Counted from the stretch's first letter, positions 35,804 to 45,244 are shown. The stretch: 64,000 bases of DNA from a bacterium (GCA_025774935.1 JALGZK010000013.1:26391-90390), one strand, 5' to 3'. Numbers and translations are program-made. Notes: generated by a model from the sequence alone, not told the origin.

Positions 35804-35876
35804 GCGGGCCGGGCCTGGCCCCCCGCCGGCACGGACTGCCTCCCCCTCAGGGGGACGGCGTCCACTCGAGGTTACC

Positions 35877-36749
35877 GTGAAGCGAAAGATAACGACCATA
35901 AGCATCTCGCTCTGCGCGGGCGCCGCCTTCTGGGCGGCCGATGCGTACGTCGCCTCAAGAAGCGCGACGGGAGCCAGCTTCGTGGACCTCCTCTGGAGCG
36001 AGGCGCCGTTCCTGGCGCTGTTCGTGAGGTTCGGTGTCGTGGCCGGAATCCTCGGCGCCGGCATCATCGCCGTCTGGATCGGCGGGCGCATCGCCCGGTC
36101 GCGGAGGGCCGCGGTCGAGGTGGACGTTGCGCAGGATGGGGCTGAGGGCGAAAGACCTGCGGTCATGGCGTGGAACGCCGACGGAATCGCGAGCGCGGAC
36201 GGCGACTCCCCCGACGTCCCCGACAGGCAGGTCTGGGAGATCCACACGGACGGATTCCTCGACGGCCCCGAGCCGGATCAGGGACTCGAGACCGCGGAAG
36301 GGGCCGAGGACGAGACGTTCGCGTCCGAGGACGGGCCGATCGACGAGCCCGAGTTCGAGGAGATCGTCCACACTTCCGAGGACGAGGAATCGCGCATCGA
36401 GGAGATCGGGACCGACGAGACCCAGGCCGACGAGACGGAGGCCGACGGCTCGGAGGAGACTCACTACGCAGGTGATACCGACGGCGAGGCAGATACCGAC
36501 GTCGTGGCCGACACCGACGCCATGTCAGACGGCGACGACGTGGCCGACGGCGACGAGATGGCCGACGACGACGAGATGGCCGACGACGATCACCCGGCCG
36601 GGAACACCCCCGAGGAGATCCTGCAGAGCGCTGTCGACGAACTCGCGCAGGACAAAAGGTACCACACTGCGTGGGGCGCGTACATGGACGCCGGCGGACG
36701 GTACGCGGCGGCCCTCGGCAGCGGCCTCGCCGAGGACCCAGCCCCGTGA
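35877..36749 (+). CDS. Membrane protein with acidic domain and N-terminal half of a GAF domain
   Basis: A 290-residue product. Two transmembrane helices (about 6-24, 38-65) come first, then a very acidic region (about 85-240) with degenerate Asp-rich repeats (DGDEMADDDEMADDD). The last 45 residues (TPEEILQSAVDELAQDKRYH, TAWGAYMDAGGRYAAALG) align with the first half of the first GAF domain of the preceding kinase (EPLVAEACEQL, YEKVWIGIFDGNGG, AAA). The other half of that domain begins the next gene, whose GTG start overlaps this stop as GTGA. It is therefore the membrane-sensor part of a split protein, or one half of a frameshifted gene. The start, GTG 35877, follows a weak GAGG. Confidence 0.7.
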   Translation: MKRKITTISISLCAGAAFWAADAYVASRSATGASFVDLLWSEAPFLALFVRFGVVAGILGAGIIAVWIGGRIARSRRAAVEVDVAQDGAEGERPAVMAWNADGIASADGDSPDVPDRQVWEIHTDGFLDGPEPDQGLETAEGAEDETFASEDGPIDEPEFEEIVHTSEDEESRIEEIGTDETQADETEADGSEETHYAGDTDGEADTDVVADTDAMSDGDDVADGDEMADDDEMADDDHPAGNTPEEILQSAVDELAQDKRYHTAWGAYMDAGGRYAAALGSGLAEDPAP

Positions 36750-39700
36750 AGTGTGCCGACTGCCCGATCCGCGGCGCCTACCGCGGACGCTGGGCCATGA
36801 CCGCCCGACTTGAGAATGACGGGCAGCTTGTCGGTATGCTCTCCGTATCTATCTCCAAGAAGCGCGCCCGCGACTCGCGCGAGCACAGGCGCTTCCAGGA
36901 ATTCGCATCTTCGCTCGGCGCCGAGCTCGGCTGCTCGATCACCGACCAGCGCTGCGCTCCTGTCGACGACGCCCTGATGATACTCGCGAGCGCCGCGGCC
37001 ACTTCGCCGGGCGCCGGGTTCGTGACGGACCCGGGCGGGATCGTGAGACACGTTAACGCGTCCTGCCTGGAGCTCTGGGGGTACGAGGACCGGGAGGAGG
37101 TCGTCGGCCGGGCCGCTGCGACCCTCTGGGACTCGGAGGAGATCCACGCACTCGTCCAGAGCACGCTCGAGGAACAGGGCCGCTGGACGGGCACCCTCGC
37201 CGCGAAGCGAAAGGACCTCAGTCTGGTCGAGGTCGAGGCGTCGGCGCGGATAGTGACGAGCGAGGGCGGCGAGCCGCTCGGCGTCGCCTATTCATGCAGG
37301 CTCGTCGCGGGAGCCGGGTCGGACGACGAGTCCTCGGGCGAGAAGGCACTCGCGTCCGTGGGCGCATCGCCGGCATCGGACGACACCACATGGACGGCCA
37401 CGGAGGCCGCGGCCGGCGGGAAGGGCGAGACGGACGGAGTCGAGACGCAGTCCGGCGCCCCGATGGACGCGGACGGAGCGGGGGTCGGACCCGATGCCCC
37501 CGAAGGCGGGACGGGGCCGCCGGAACCGGGCGACCGTTCGTTGTCCGGCGGCAGAACACAGGATGCTCCGGAGACCACGCCCGGCGTCGCGGACGTCGTG
37601 CCTGACGCGGCACCGCCTACCGTGAGCGGCTGGGACGCGTCCTGGACGTTCCTGGAGGCCGCGGGAACGCCTGCCGTCTGTGTCGACGGTACCGGAGCCA
37701 TCGTCCGCGCGACCGCCGCGACCGAGGAGCTCCTCGGATATCGGCCGAGCGAGCTCGCCGACCACCCCCTGGACGCGCTCGTCAGGTGGGAGTCCGGCGG
37801 ACAGCAGCCGGAGTCCCTGACCGCCGCGCTCGCCGGCGAGTCGCCGAGGACCCGCGAGTTCCCGCTCAGCCGCGCCGACGGAACGACGCTCGACGCGTCG
37901 ATCAGGTTCGTCGACGCAGCGGCGGCCGGGCGCCCCGGCCAGACCGTCTGCATCATCGAAGACGCCAGCGGCCGGCGTGAGCTCGAGGAAGAGATCGCGC
38001 GCGAGCGCGAGAAGAGCGAGCAGCTGGCGGCCGCGCAGAAGAGAGCCGAGGAGGAGCTCGGTCGTGCCAGGGAGCGCTCGGAGGCAGAGCTCAGCCGCGA
38101 GCGTGAGAGAGCCGAGGCGGCTCTGGCCGAGCAGCGCAAGGCGATGGAGGAACTCGCAATCGAGCGCGTGACCGTCGAGCAGTACCTCGCAGAGCACGAC
38201 GACGCCTCGGACGAGCTCGACCGGACGAGGCAGGAGGCGGAAGACCTCCTCGCCTCTCAGATGGGTCTGCAGGAGACGCTCGACCTCGAGAGACTCAAGA
38301 CGGAGCGTACGCAGGCCGAGCTCGCGAAGCTGCAGGAGGAGCTCCGCGGCGAGCGCGAGAAGATCACCGAACTCAGGACGGAACAGGTTCGGGCCTCGGA
38401 AGAGGTCGCGAGAGAACGCAAGAAGGCCGAGCAGCTGGCCGAGGAACGGCAGAGGATCCGCGAGGAGCTCACCCGGGAGCGCGAGGAGTCGGCGAAGATC
38501 CGCGTGGCCTGGAGCGAGGCGGAGGAGGTTCTCTCCCACGAGAGGGCCCGGGCCGAGAAGCTCTTCCTCGGTCAGGAGAAGGCGCGCGAGGCGATCACGC
38601 GCGAGCGCGACCGGATGGCCGAGATGCAGGCGCACCTCGACGACGCGAGACAGAGCCTCTCCATCGAGACGAGCAGGACCGAGACCCTCGAGGCGGAGGC
38701 GAAGCGCATCGGGGAGCAGCTCGCCTGGCAGACCGAACGAACGGGCGAGCTCCAGGCGGAGCTCGAGAAGGCCAGGAAGGACGCGGCGCGCGCGGCCGAG
38801 GTGTCTCCCGGTGGCGCATCCAGGCGTCCCGACGTCGAGAAACGTCTCGAGGAGGAGCTCTCGAGGGCGCGGGAGGAGCGCGACTCGCACCGTGCGAATC
38901 TCGAGAGGATGGAGGACGCCCTTCTTGCGGAGAGGAAGAAGGCCGAAAGCTACCTGGCGGAGAGCCGGAGCATGCAGACCGAGCTCTCGAGAGACCGTGA
39001 CCGGACAAGGAGCTACCTCGACCTGGCGAGCGTGATCTTCATGACCCTCTCGGTCGACCAGACGGTTGTCGACATCAACGGGAGCGGGTGCGAGATCCTC
39101 GGGACCGGAAGGGACGGCGTCCTCGGAAGGAAGTGGAGCGATACGTTCGTGCCCGAGAGCGCGAGAGCCGAGGTGAAGTCCGAGTTCGACCGGCTCCTCT
39201 CCGGGAAGGCCAGGGAGATCAAGGAGTTCAGGAGCGTCGTTCTCGCGGCCGACGGCAGCGAGCGAAGCGTCGTCTGGAACTGCTCGCTCGTGACGGACGA
39301 AGAAGGACACCCGACCGCCGCGCTCTGCTCGGGCGCAGATGTCCCGAGCACGGAGCAGGAGGAAGCCGGGATGGCGCGCGGGCTGCCGGAGCAGATGCCC
39401 GATGCGATCCTCGTGACGGGGATCGACTTCGCGATCGCCGACGCGAACCCGGCGGCGGGAAGGCTCCACGGATGCGCGAGCGACGACCTCGTCGGGCAGA
39501 CCCCGAAGCTCGTCTCGAACGGCGACCGCGCCAGCGACATGCGGAACGAGATCCGGGACTCGATAGAGCAGGACGGGATCTGGTCCGGGACGCACTCGCT
39601 GACAGGCGCGGACGGAACGGTCGTGACGTGTCACACGCGCATCTCCCCGATCGTCGACGACTCGGGCGAGACGACGGGCTACCTGTTCGCGCAGCGCGAC

Positions 39701-41410
39701 GTCACCGCTCTCCGCCGCCGTGAGCGATTCGTGGCGGCCTCGAGCGACGCCGCTCTCGCGATGTCCCGCGCCCGGACGCCATCGGGAGTGCTCGACGCTG
39801 CGGAGCGCGAGCTCAGGAAGCTCGGCTTCTCATGCATCATGATGCTCGTGGACGAGGAGGAAGGCTCGATCGCGATCAAGCGCGCGACCGGTGACGGAGG
39901 CCCGTCGGCCGTCGACACCACCGTCGTCCGCGCCTCGATGGCCGAGACGCCGGAGCTCGCGGGAGCCTTCGAGGACCGCCAGACGGTCTTTTTGGAGGAC
40001 CCGGGAAGTCTGGCGATGCGCATGCTCAAGAAGGAGACCGTCGAGACCGCAGAACGAACCCAGAAGCTGTTCCAGGGCGGACGTGCCGCCCTCTCCCCTC
40101 TCGCCGTCGACGACGACGCGTTCGGCGTCGTGATCGTGCGGTCTCCGGAGTTCGCGGAGGAGCACGTCGCGTTCGCCACCTCGTTCGCGAACATCCTAGC
40201 GGCGGAGTGGAACAGGGCGACGCTTCTCGAGGAGCTCGAGAGCGCCCTCGCCGAGATGGAGGTGGCGCAGGCGCAGCTCGCTCACAACGGCGAGAAGGCC
40301 GACGTGATGGAGGTCGCGACCGGCGTCGTCCAGCAGATCGAGGGGAAGCTCGAGGCGATCGTCGGCTACGCCGACCTGCTCGCCAGCCGCCACGGTTCGG
40401 ACGACCCGACGCGCGAGGACATCGGCCAGATCAAGAAGGCCATCGAGGGCGCGAAGACGCTCATGACGCAGCTCGTGACCGTCAGCTCGGGCTCCGCACC
40501 TGAGGACACCGAGAGGCTCGACGCGAACGTCGTCATCAAGGCCATGGAGGAGACGCTCCGCCGCCTGGTCGGCAGCGAGGTGCAGGTCGTCACCGTCCTC
40601 CGCCCCAGGTTGGACAGCGCGATCATCGAGAAAGAGGAGCTCGAGCGCGTGATCGCGGACCTCGCCGTGAGCGCCCGTGACGCGATGGCGCACGGCGGCA
40701 CGCTCACCGTGAGGACGGAGAACCTCTCGCTCGACGCCAAGCAGCTCGCGGCCGGATCAGACGGGCGGCCCGGACGGTTCGTGCGCCTGTCGGTCGAGGA
40801 CACCGGTGAGGGCCTCGACGCAGAGTCCCTGGAGAGGATCTTCGATCCGTCGTTCAGCCCGAGGCGCCGTGACGGACGCAGCGCTCCCGGGCTGTCGGCG
40901 GTCCACGACATCGTGCAGAAGCGCGACGGGTGGATCGACGTGCAGACCGGTAGTGGCCGCGGCACGGTCTTCATGATCTACCTCCCGGCCGAAGAGCCGC
41001 TCGCCGAGGAGAAGTCGGGCAGGCGCATCGTGCGCGTGCCCGAGGAGCGGATCCTCGTCGTCGAGGACGAGATGGACGTCCGCCAGACGGCCGTCGAGGC
41101 CCTGGCCGACCAGGGCTACAGGGTCCTCGAGGCAGCGAGCGCGGAGGAGGCCCTCACGGTCTTCGCCGAGCAGGGCGGTCAGATCGACCTCGTCTTCAGC
41201 AACATCGTGCTTCCCGCCATGAGCGGGACGCAGCTCGCCGACGAGCTCAGAGCGAAGAGCCCGGAGATCCGGGTCCTCCTGAGCACCGGGAGGCTCGACG
41301 AGGACTACCAGGGGACTCTGGTCCGCGAGAAGGGCCTCCGTCTCCTGCAGAAGCCCTACGAGCCCTACGAGCTCGTGCGATCGATCCGGCTCGCGATGCG
41401 GGCGCACTAG
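36746..41410 (+). CDS. Giant degenerate hybrid histidine kinase (pseudokinase and pseudoreceiver) with coiled coil
   Basis: A 1554-residue paralogue of the kinase at 31169. Layout: C-terminal half of a GAF domain (1-70, KCADCPIRGAYRGRW), PAS (71-185), linker, PAS (about 293-410), coiled coil (411-752, rich in Glu/Arg/Ala), PAS (755-870), PAS (875-990), GAF (992-1165), dimerisation-like (1175-1250), ATPase-like (1265-1420), receiver-like (1435-1554). The key residues are changed: the H-box reads TGVVQQIEGKL, with Gln1196 in place of His; the N-box reads IADLAVSARDAM; G2 reads GRSAPGLS instead of GTGLGLS; and the receiver reads FSNIVLPAMSG, with Asn1486 for Asp. Frame, length and domain order are intact over 4.6 kb, so this is a maintained protein, not a decayed gene. 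It is probably a scaffold or regulator of its active neighbour. The start overlaps the upstream stop (GTGA). Confidence 0.88.
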   Translation: MKCADCPIRGAYRGRWAMTARLENDGQLVGMLSVSISKKRARDSREHRRFQEFASSLGAELGCSITDQRCAPVDDALMILASAAATSPGAGFVTDPGGIVRHVNASCLELWGYEDREEVVGRAAATLWDSEEIHALVQSTLEEQGRWTGTLAAKRKDLSLVEVEASARIVTSEGGEPLGVAYSCRLVAGAGSDDESSGEKALASVGASPASDDTTWTATEAAAGGKGETDGVETQSGAPMDADGAGVGPDAPEGGTGPPEPGDRSLSGGRTQDAPETTPGVADVVPDAAPPTVSGWDASWTFLEAAGTPAVCVDGTGAIVRATAATEELLGYRPSELADHPLDALVRWESGGQQPESLTAALAGESPRTREFPLSRADGTTLDASIRFVDAAAAGRPGQTVCIIEDASGRRELEEEIAREREKSEQLAAAQKRAEEELGRARERSEAELSRERERAEAALAEQRKAMEELAIERVTVEQYLAEHDDASDELDRTRQEAEDLLASQMGLQETLDLERLKTERTQAELAKLQEELRGEREKITELRTEQVRASEEVARERKKAEQLAEERQRIREELTREREESAKIRVAWSEAEEVLSHERARAEKLFLGQEKAREAITRERDRMAEMQAHLDDARQSLSIETSRTETLEAEAKRIGEQLAWQTERTGELQAELEKARKDAARAAEVSPGGASRRPDVEKRLEEELSRAREERDSHRANLERMEDALLAERKKAESYLAESRSMQTELSRDRDRTRSYLDLASVIFMTLSVDQTVVDINGSGCEILGTGRDGVLGRKWSDTFVPESARAEVKSEFDRLLSGKAREIKEFRSVVLAADGSERSVVWNCSLVTDEEGHPTAALCSGADVPSTEQEEAGMARGLPEQMPDAILVTGIDFAIADANPAAGRLHGCASDDLVGQTPKLVSNGDRASDMRNEIRDSIEQDGIWSGTHSLTGADGTVVTCHTRISPIVDDSGETTGYLFAQRDVTALRRRERFVAASSDAALAMSRARTPSGVLDAAERELRKLGFSCIMMLVDEEEGSIAIKRATGDGGPSAVDTTVVRASMAETPELAGAFEDRQTVFLEDPGSLAMRMLKKETVETAERTQKLFQGGRAALSPLAVDDDAFGVVIVRSPEFAEEHVAFATSFANILAAEWNRATLLEELESALAEMEVAQAQLAHNGEKADVMEVATGVVQQIEGKLEAIVGYADLLASRHGSDDPTREDIGQIKKAIEGAKTLMTQLVTVSSGSAPEDTERLDANVVIKAMEETLRRLVGSEVQVVTVLRPRLDSAIIEKEELERVIADLAVSARDAMAHGGTLTVRTENLSLDAKQLAAGSDGRPGRFVRLSVEDTGEGLDAESLERIFDPSFSPRRRDGRSAPGLSAVHDIVQKRDGWIDVQTGSGRGTVFMIYLPAEEPLAEEKSGRRIVRVPEERILVVEDEMDVRQTAVEALADQGYRVLEAASAEEALTVFAEQGGQIDLVFSNIVLPAMSGTQLADELRAKSPEIRVLLSTGRLDEDYQGTLVREKGLRLLQKPYEPYELVRSIRLAMRAH

Positions 41411-41471
41411 GCCGGAACTTGAGGGTGCCGCGCCCCGGACGACGCGGCACTCGAATGCCCCCCCAACGGAG

Positions 41472-41496
41472 ACGGCTCCCTCGGTGAGGGAGCCGT
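41472..41496 (+). terminator. Terminator after the kinase genes
   Basis: ACGGCTCCCTC-GGT-GAGGGAGCCGT, an 11-bp stem with a short loop, followed by TCCGTATTCT. It lies between convergent genes and may act on both. Confidence 0.7.
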
Positions 41497-41548
41497 TCCG
41501 TATTCTCAGCCCGTCCGGGCGCGCCCAGACGCACCCGCGCGGCGAGCG

Positions 41549-44500
41549 CTACTTGAGGAGGACCATGAGCCTCCGGTCGGTGAAGCTCCCGGCGCTCATG
41601 CGGCAGAAGTAGACGCCGCTCCCGACCTTCCCTCCCGCTTCGTTCCGCCCGTCCCACACGACCGAGCGCGAGCCCGCATCCTGCTCGCCGTCGACGAGCG
41701 TCCGCACGAGGGCGCCGGCCACGTTGTAGACCGAGATCGTCACGTGGGCCCGCTCGGGGAGAGCGTATCCGATGGTCGTCACCGGGTTGAACGGGTTCGG
41801 CGCGTTCTGGAAGAGCGCGAACTCGGAGGGCGTGGCGCCGACCTCGCCCTCGTCGATTCCGGCCGGCGAGCACGAGATGGCGAGGTCGTCGACGTACCAC
41901 CCTTCCTGCCCCGCGTAGCTGTCGGCCGCGAACCTGAACCGCACCAGATACCCGGTGCCGACGTAGGCGGACAGATCGAACGTGTCCTGCCTCCAGTCGA
42001 ACGAACCCGACCAGCAGGGCGTGCCCTCCGGCAGGGGGTTCGTGGGGTCGTCGTTCTTCAAGTGGCTGTACCCGCCGTCCGGCACGAGGAGGCTCCACGT
42101 CGCTCCGCCGTCCGACGAGATCTCGACGATCGCGCAGTCCTCGGCGGCGCCGGTGCCGTCCTCGAGCGCGTCCAGGCGGTGCCACATGATCATCTCGCAG
42201 CCGCTGCCGAGACACAGCTCAGGCGTCTCGACAGCCGCGTCCGCGTACGGCATGTAGTAGCCGCCGCCGGGACCCCCGTACTTCCACGAGTAGCTGCCCG
42301 AGTGCGAGCGGTAGTCCGAGACGTGCCACTGGTTCAGGGAACCGTCCGTGACGACGTAGTTGCCCCAGTCCTGGCCGGTCACCTCGAAGTCCTCGTCGAG
42401 GCCGCCCGCGACAGCGGCGGTGAGGGGAACGGTCCCCTCGTACCCGATGGCGGTCCCGACCGCGACCTCGTAGTTTACGAGGTGGAGCGGAGGCGTGTCG
42501 GGCGACAGGGTCACGGTGAACCCCGGGCCGAGCTCGCCTGTGCCGCCGGGCTCGATGACCGCGGCGCCCGCGCTCCCGCCGCCGACAACGACGTATGGAT
42601 CGACGCTCGAGAGGCCGGCCGTGATGTCGTACGCGGGCTCGCTCCCCACGTTCTCAAGCGTCACGATGAGGACGATCGTCTCGCCGGGGTTCGGGCAGCC
42701 GTCGCCGTCCCCGCCGGGCGGCGGGTCGTCGACCGACCAGTCCGCGAGGACGAGGTCCGGCGCGCCCACGCCGACGCTGAAGTAGCTCACCCACGTGCTG
42801 TCGCCGTCGGACGCGGTGACCTCGAACTGGGCCTCGTGTCCGTCGCCGCAGTTCCCGGCGACCGCGAAGTCATAGTCCTCGAGGCTCTGGGCCGTGCCGC
42901 CGGCGGGGATGGTCCCGAAGTCCTCGGTGTTGTCGGTGACGGTCACGTACGGGTCGTCGGTCGAGATCGTCGCCACCACACCCTCCCCGTCCACGAGCCC
43001 GACGTTCCGGAGCGTGAGGGTGAGCTCGACCGCCTCACCGGCGGCCACCTGCCCGTCACCGTTCCCGGAGCTTCCGCCGCTCCCATCATCGTCGATCGTG
43101 TAGCTGTCGTAGATGCAGAACGGAACGTCTGCGTTCGTCACGGCGGCCACGCCCTCGTAGGCGTAGCAGTCGTGCTTCGTGACTGTCACGTCGAGCGACC
43201 CCGTCAGCATGGGGACCGGGTCGAGGGAGATCATGGCCTGCCCGGCGGCGTCGGTCCGTCCCGTCACGTGAAGCCCCTCGTCGGCCTTGACGACGCTCAC
43301 GAGCGCATCCTCGACGGGGTCGCGGCTCTCCGACACGGAGACGCTCACGGTCGGGAGCCCGATCGGGATCGCCGCGGGGTGGCTCACGCTGAGCTCTGTC
43401 GGCGGCTCGGTCCAGAAGTCGACCGCCGGGTCGCCCAGGATGTTGTACATCTCGAAGTAGCGTCGGGTGCTTCCTCCAGGACCGTAGTGATCGAGGAGGT
43501 GGTACATGGCCCGGTGCGTGACGCCGCAGGCCCACGTGTAGCCCTCGCCGAAGAAGGCCTCGAAGGCCCCCTTCTCGAGGATGTCATCCTCGCCCCAGTA
43601 CGACGTCACAGAGGAGCCCCAGAACACGAGCGCGCCGCGGCCGGGCGCGTTGATCCAGTTCTCGCCGAAGCACGCGGCACTGTACCTCCCCGTGTCGCAC
43701 GCGTAGCTGTGAACGAGCGGGAGCTTGTCGGTGTTTTGGAGCGCGTTGACGTGCCCCCCGTTGTACGGCGGCCCGTCGGACCACGAGGTGACCGAACCGT
43801 GACCCGAGTAGATGCAGAGCGACCGTCCCTCGTTCAGGGCAGCGGAGACGTCGTTCGCCGTCGCCCCCTGCGTGCAGTAGAGCCGCTGCGAGTAGTAGCC
43901 GCGGGGGTCGAGGTACTCGTTGATGACGTACTCGTGAGTCCCCTCGGTGATGCTCGAGTTGTCACACGAGGCCATGAAGACGGCCTTCTTGACCCAGTCG
44001 GTCCCGCTCGCGAGATCGTACCGCTCGTAGTCGACCGTCTTGTTCACGAGGTTCGTGACCTGCGAGGCCGACGTGCAGGAGAACCGCCCGATCCAGATGT
44101 CCGGGTCCCAGTCGTCCGGTCCGTCCATGGTGACGTAGTAGAGGTCGGTCGCGGGGCTGTTGCTCCCGACGCCAACCCAGTAGTCGATGTACTGCGTGTC
44201 GCCAACGAGGAGCACGTACGTCGGCGGCGCGGGCCAGTTGTCGTAGGCGTCCTGGATGTAGGCCTTGATGTTCTGCTTCGTGTTTCCGCCGGGGATCTCG
44301 CTCGTCTTCACGACTGTGGTGTGGTGCCCCTTCAGGTGGCGCCAGTCGGCGAGCGGGAGGATCGCGTCATAGAAGTCGTCGTGAACGACGATGACGTACT
44401 CGATCGGGAGCGGGATGTCGTACCTGGTCGCGAACGCGTCGGCGTTCACGAAGAGGTCGCCCGCGAGCCGGTCGAACCGCGCGTTCGAGTACCGCTCCAT

Positions 44501-45151
44501 CGCGCGCCTCGTCGCCGCGTGGTCGGCGCGGTCGAACCCGATCTCGACGACGAGCTCCGTCGTCACTTCGACCGTGCCCTCCGAGGGGTTGTACCTGACC
44601 GGCGCGATCTCGAGCTGGACGTACCTGCGTTCGCGCAGCGTCCTCGCCCCCCCGACCGTCGCAATCTCGCGGGGCTGGAGCTGGTCACGGCCGTAGTACT
44701 CACCGGAGAGGACGAACGCCGCATCCTCGATCGCCCCCGGCAGCTTCTCGACCGGCGGCTGCACCGGGAGGAGCGGCCGAGCGACGCCCAGCGACCGGAG
44801 CGTCACCACGCGCGAGTCACGCGAGACCACCTGGAGGCGGGGAACGGCGCCCTCGGGGATCTGCACGAGCTCCCGGAGCATCGGGAGCCCCGCCTCGCCC
44901 GGAACGGTCGTGTGACCGTGCCCCGGGAGCGTGAGGCGCACGTACTCCCCACCCTTCGTCGTCACGTCCTCGGCAACGGCGCCCGGGATCGTGAACGCGA
45001 GAGTCACGCCGGACATGTCCGACGAGATGACGTCGACCTCGACCTCGCGGACGTGATCGGTCCCGAAGGACACCCAGCGCTCCGAGGCGGAAGCGGCGCC
45101 CGAGACGAGCACGAGCGCGCAGAGAGCGAGAACCAGCAAGCCGTTCCTCAT
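41549..45151 (-). CDS. Secreted C25 (gingipain-type) cysteine peptidase with C-terminal FlgD-like sorting domain
   Basis: A 1200-residue exported protease. Signal peptide (LLVLALCALVLVSGAASA), a pro-region to about residue 215, then a C25 catalytic domain (about 235-540): YVIVVHDDFYDAILPLADWR, YVLLVGDTQYID, the catalytic His in CIYSGHGSVTSW (near residue 450) and the catalytic Cys in LVHSYACDTGRYS (near residue 485). Several Ig-like or CARDB-like beta domains follow, then a MAM- or jelly-roll-like domain (about 910-1100), and a C-terminal FlgD-type Ig domain with NAPNPFNPVTTIGYALPE ending YFCRMSAGSFTDRRLMVLLK. That ending is the usual T9SS-type sorting domain of FCB bacteria. It has its own promoter (45216-45244). 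Confidence 0.9.
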   Translation of the reverse strand: MRNGLLVLALCALVLVSGAASASERWVSFGTDHVREVEVDVISSDMSGVTLAFTIPGAVAEDVTTKGGEYVRLTLPGHGHTTVPGEAGLPMLRELVQIPEGAVPRLQVVSRDSRVVTLRSLGVARPLLPVQPPVEKLPGAIEDAAFVLSGEYYGRDQLQPREIATVGGARTLRERRYVQLEIAPVRYNPSEGTVEVTTELVVEIGFDRADHAATRRAMERYSNARFDRLAGDLFVNADAFATRYDIPLPIEYVIVVHDDFYDAILPLADWRHLKGHHTTVVKTSEIPGGNTKQNIKAYIQDAYDNWPAPPTYVLLVGDTQYIDYWVGVGSNSPATDLYYVTMDGPDDWDPDIWIGRFSCTSASQVTNLVNKTVDYERYDLASGTDWVKKAVFMASCDNSSITEGTHEYVINEYLDPRGYYSQRLYCTQGATANDVSAALNEGRSLCIYSGHGSVTSWSDGPPYNGGHVNALQNTDKLPLVHSYACDTGRYSAACFGENWINAPGRGALVFWGSSVTSYWGEDDILEKGAFEAFFGEGYTWACGVTHRAMYHLLDHYGPGGSTRRYFEMYNILGDPAVDFWTEPPTELSVSHPAAIPIGLPTVSVSVSESRDPVEDALVSVVKADEGLHVTGRTDAAGQAMISLDPVPMLTGSLDVTVTKHDCYAYEGVAAVTNADVPFCIYDSYTIDDDGSGGSSGNGDGQVAAGEAVELTLTLRNVGLVDGEGVVATISTDDPYVTVTDNTEDFGTIPAGGTAQSLEDYDFAVAGNCGDGHEAQFEVTASDGDSTWVSYFSVGVGAPDLVLADWSVDDPPPGGDGDGCPNPGETIVLIVTLENVGSEPAYDITAGLSSVDPYVVVGGGSAGAAVIEPGGTGELGPGFTVTLSPDTPPLHLVNYEVAVGTAIGYEGTVPLTAAVAGGLDEDFEVTGQDWGNYVVTDGSLNQWHVSDYRSHSGSYSWKYGGPGGGYYMPYADAAVETPELCLGSGCEMIMWHRLDALEDGTGAAEDCAIVEISSDGGATWSLLVPDGGYSHLKNDDPTNPLPEGTPCWSGSFDWRQDTFDLSAYVGTGYLVRFRFAADSYAGQEGWYVDDLAISCSPAGIDEGEVGATPSEFALFQNAPNPFNPVTTIGYALPERAHVTISVYNVAGALVRTLVDGEQDAGSRSVVWDGRNEAGGKVGSGVYFCRMSAGSFTDRRLMVLLK

Positions 45152-45193
45152 CGTTCCCCCCGTTCATTCAGAGTGACGACGGCGCGGAGCTCG

Positions 45194-45222
45194 CTTGCCC
45201 CGCGCGGATCACTATGATACTA
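45194..45222 (+). promoter_or_regulatory. Plus-strand half of a bidirectional promoter (VOC gene)
   Basis: TTGCCC (45194-45199), 17 bp, TACTAT (45217-45222). Its -10 box overlaps the -10 box of the minus-strand promoter. Predicted start near 45229, giving a leader of about 160 nt before ATG 45391. Confidence 0.5.
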
Positions 45223-45244
45223 TCACATAACTTCCTACGCGTCA
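45216..45244 (-). promoter_or_regulatory. Minus-strand half of a bidirectional promoter (C25 peptidase gene)
   Basis: On the minus strand: TTGACG (45239-45244), exactly 17 bp, TAGTAT (45216-45221). Predicted start near 45209, about 58 nt before the peptidase start at 45151. Confidence 0.65.

Noticed and set aside
36660..36749. Decay of the second hybrid kinase into a pseudogene
   Set aside because: Apart from the one frame change at the GTGA junction, 4.6 kb of frame is intact, domain order is kept and substitutions cluster at catalytic residues, which fits a maintained pseudokinase better than neutral decay.
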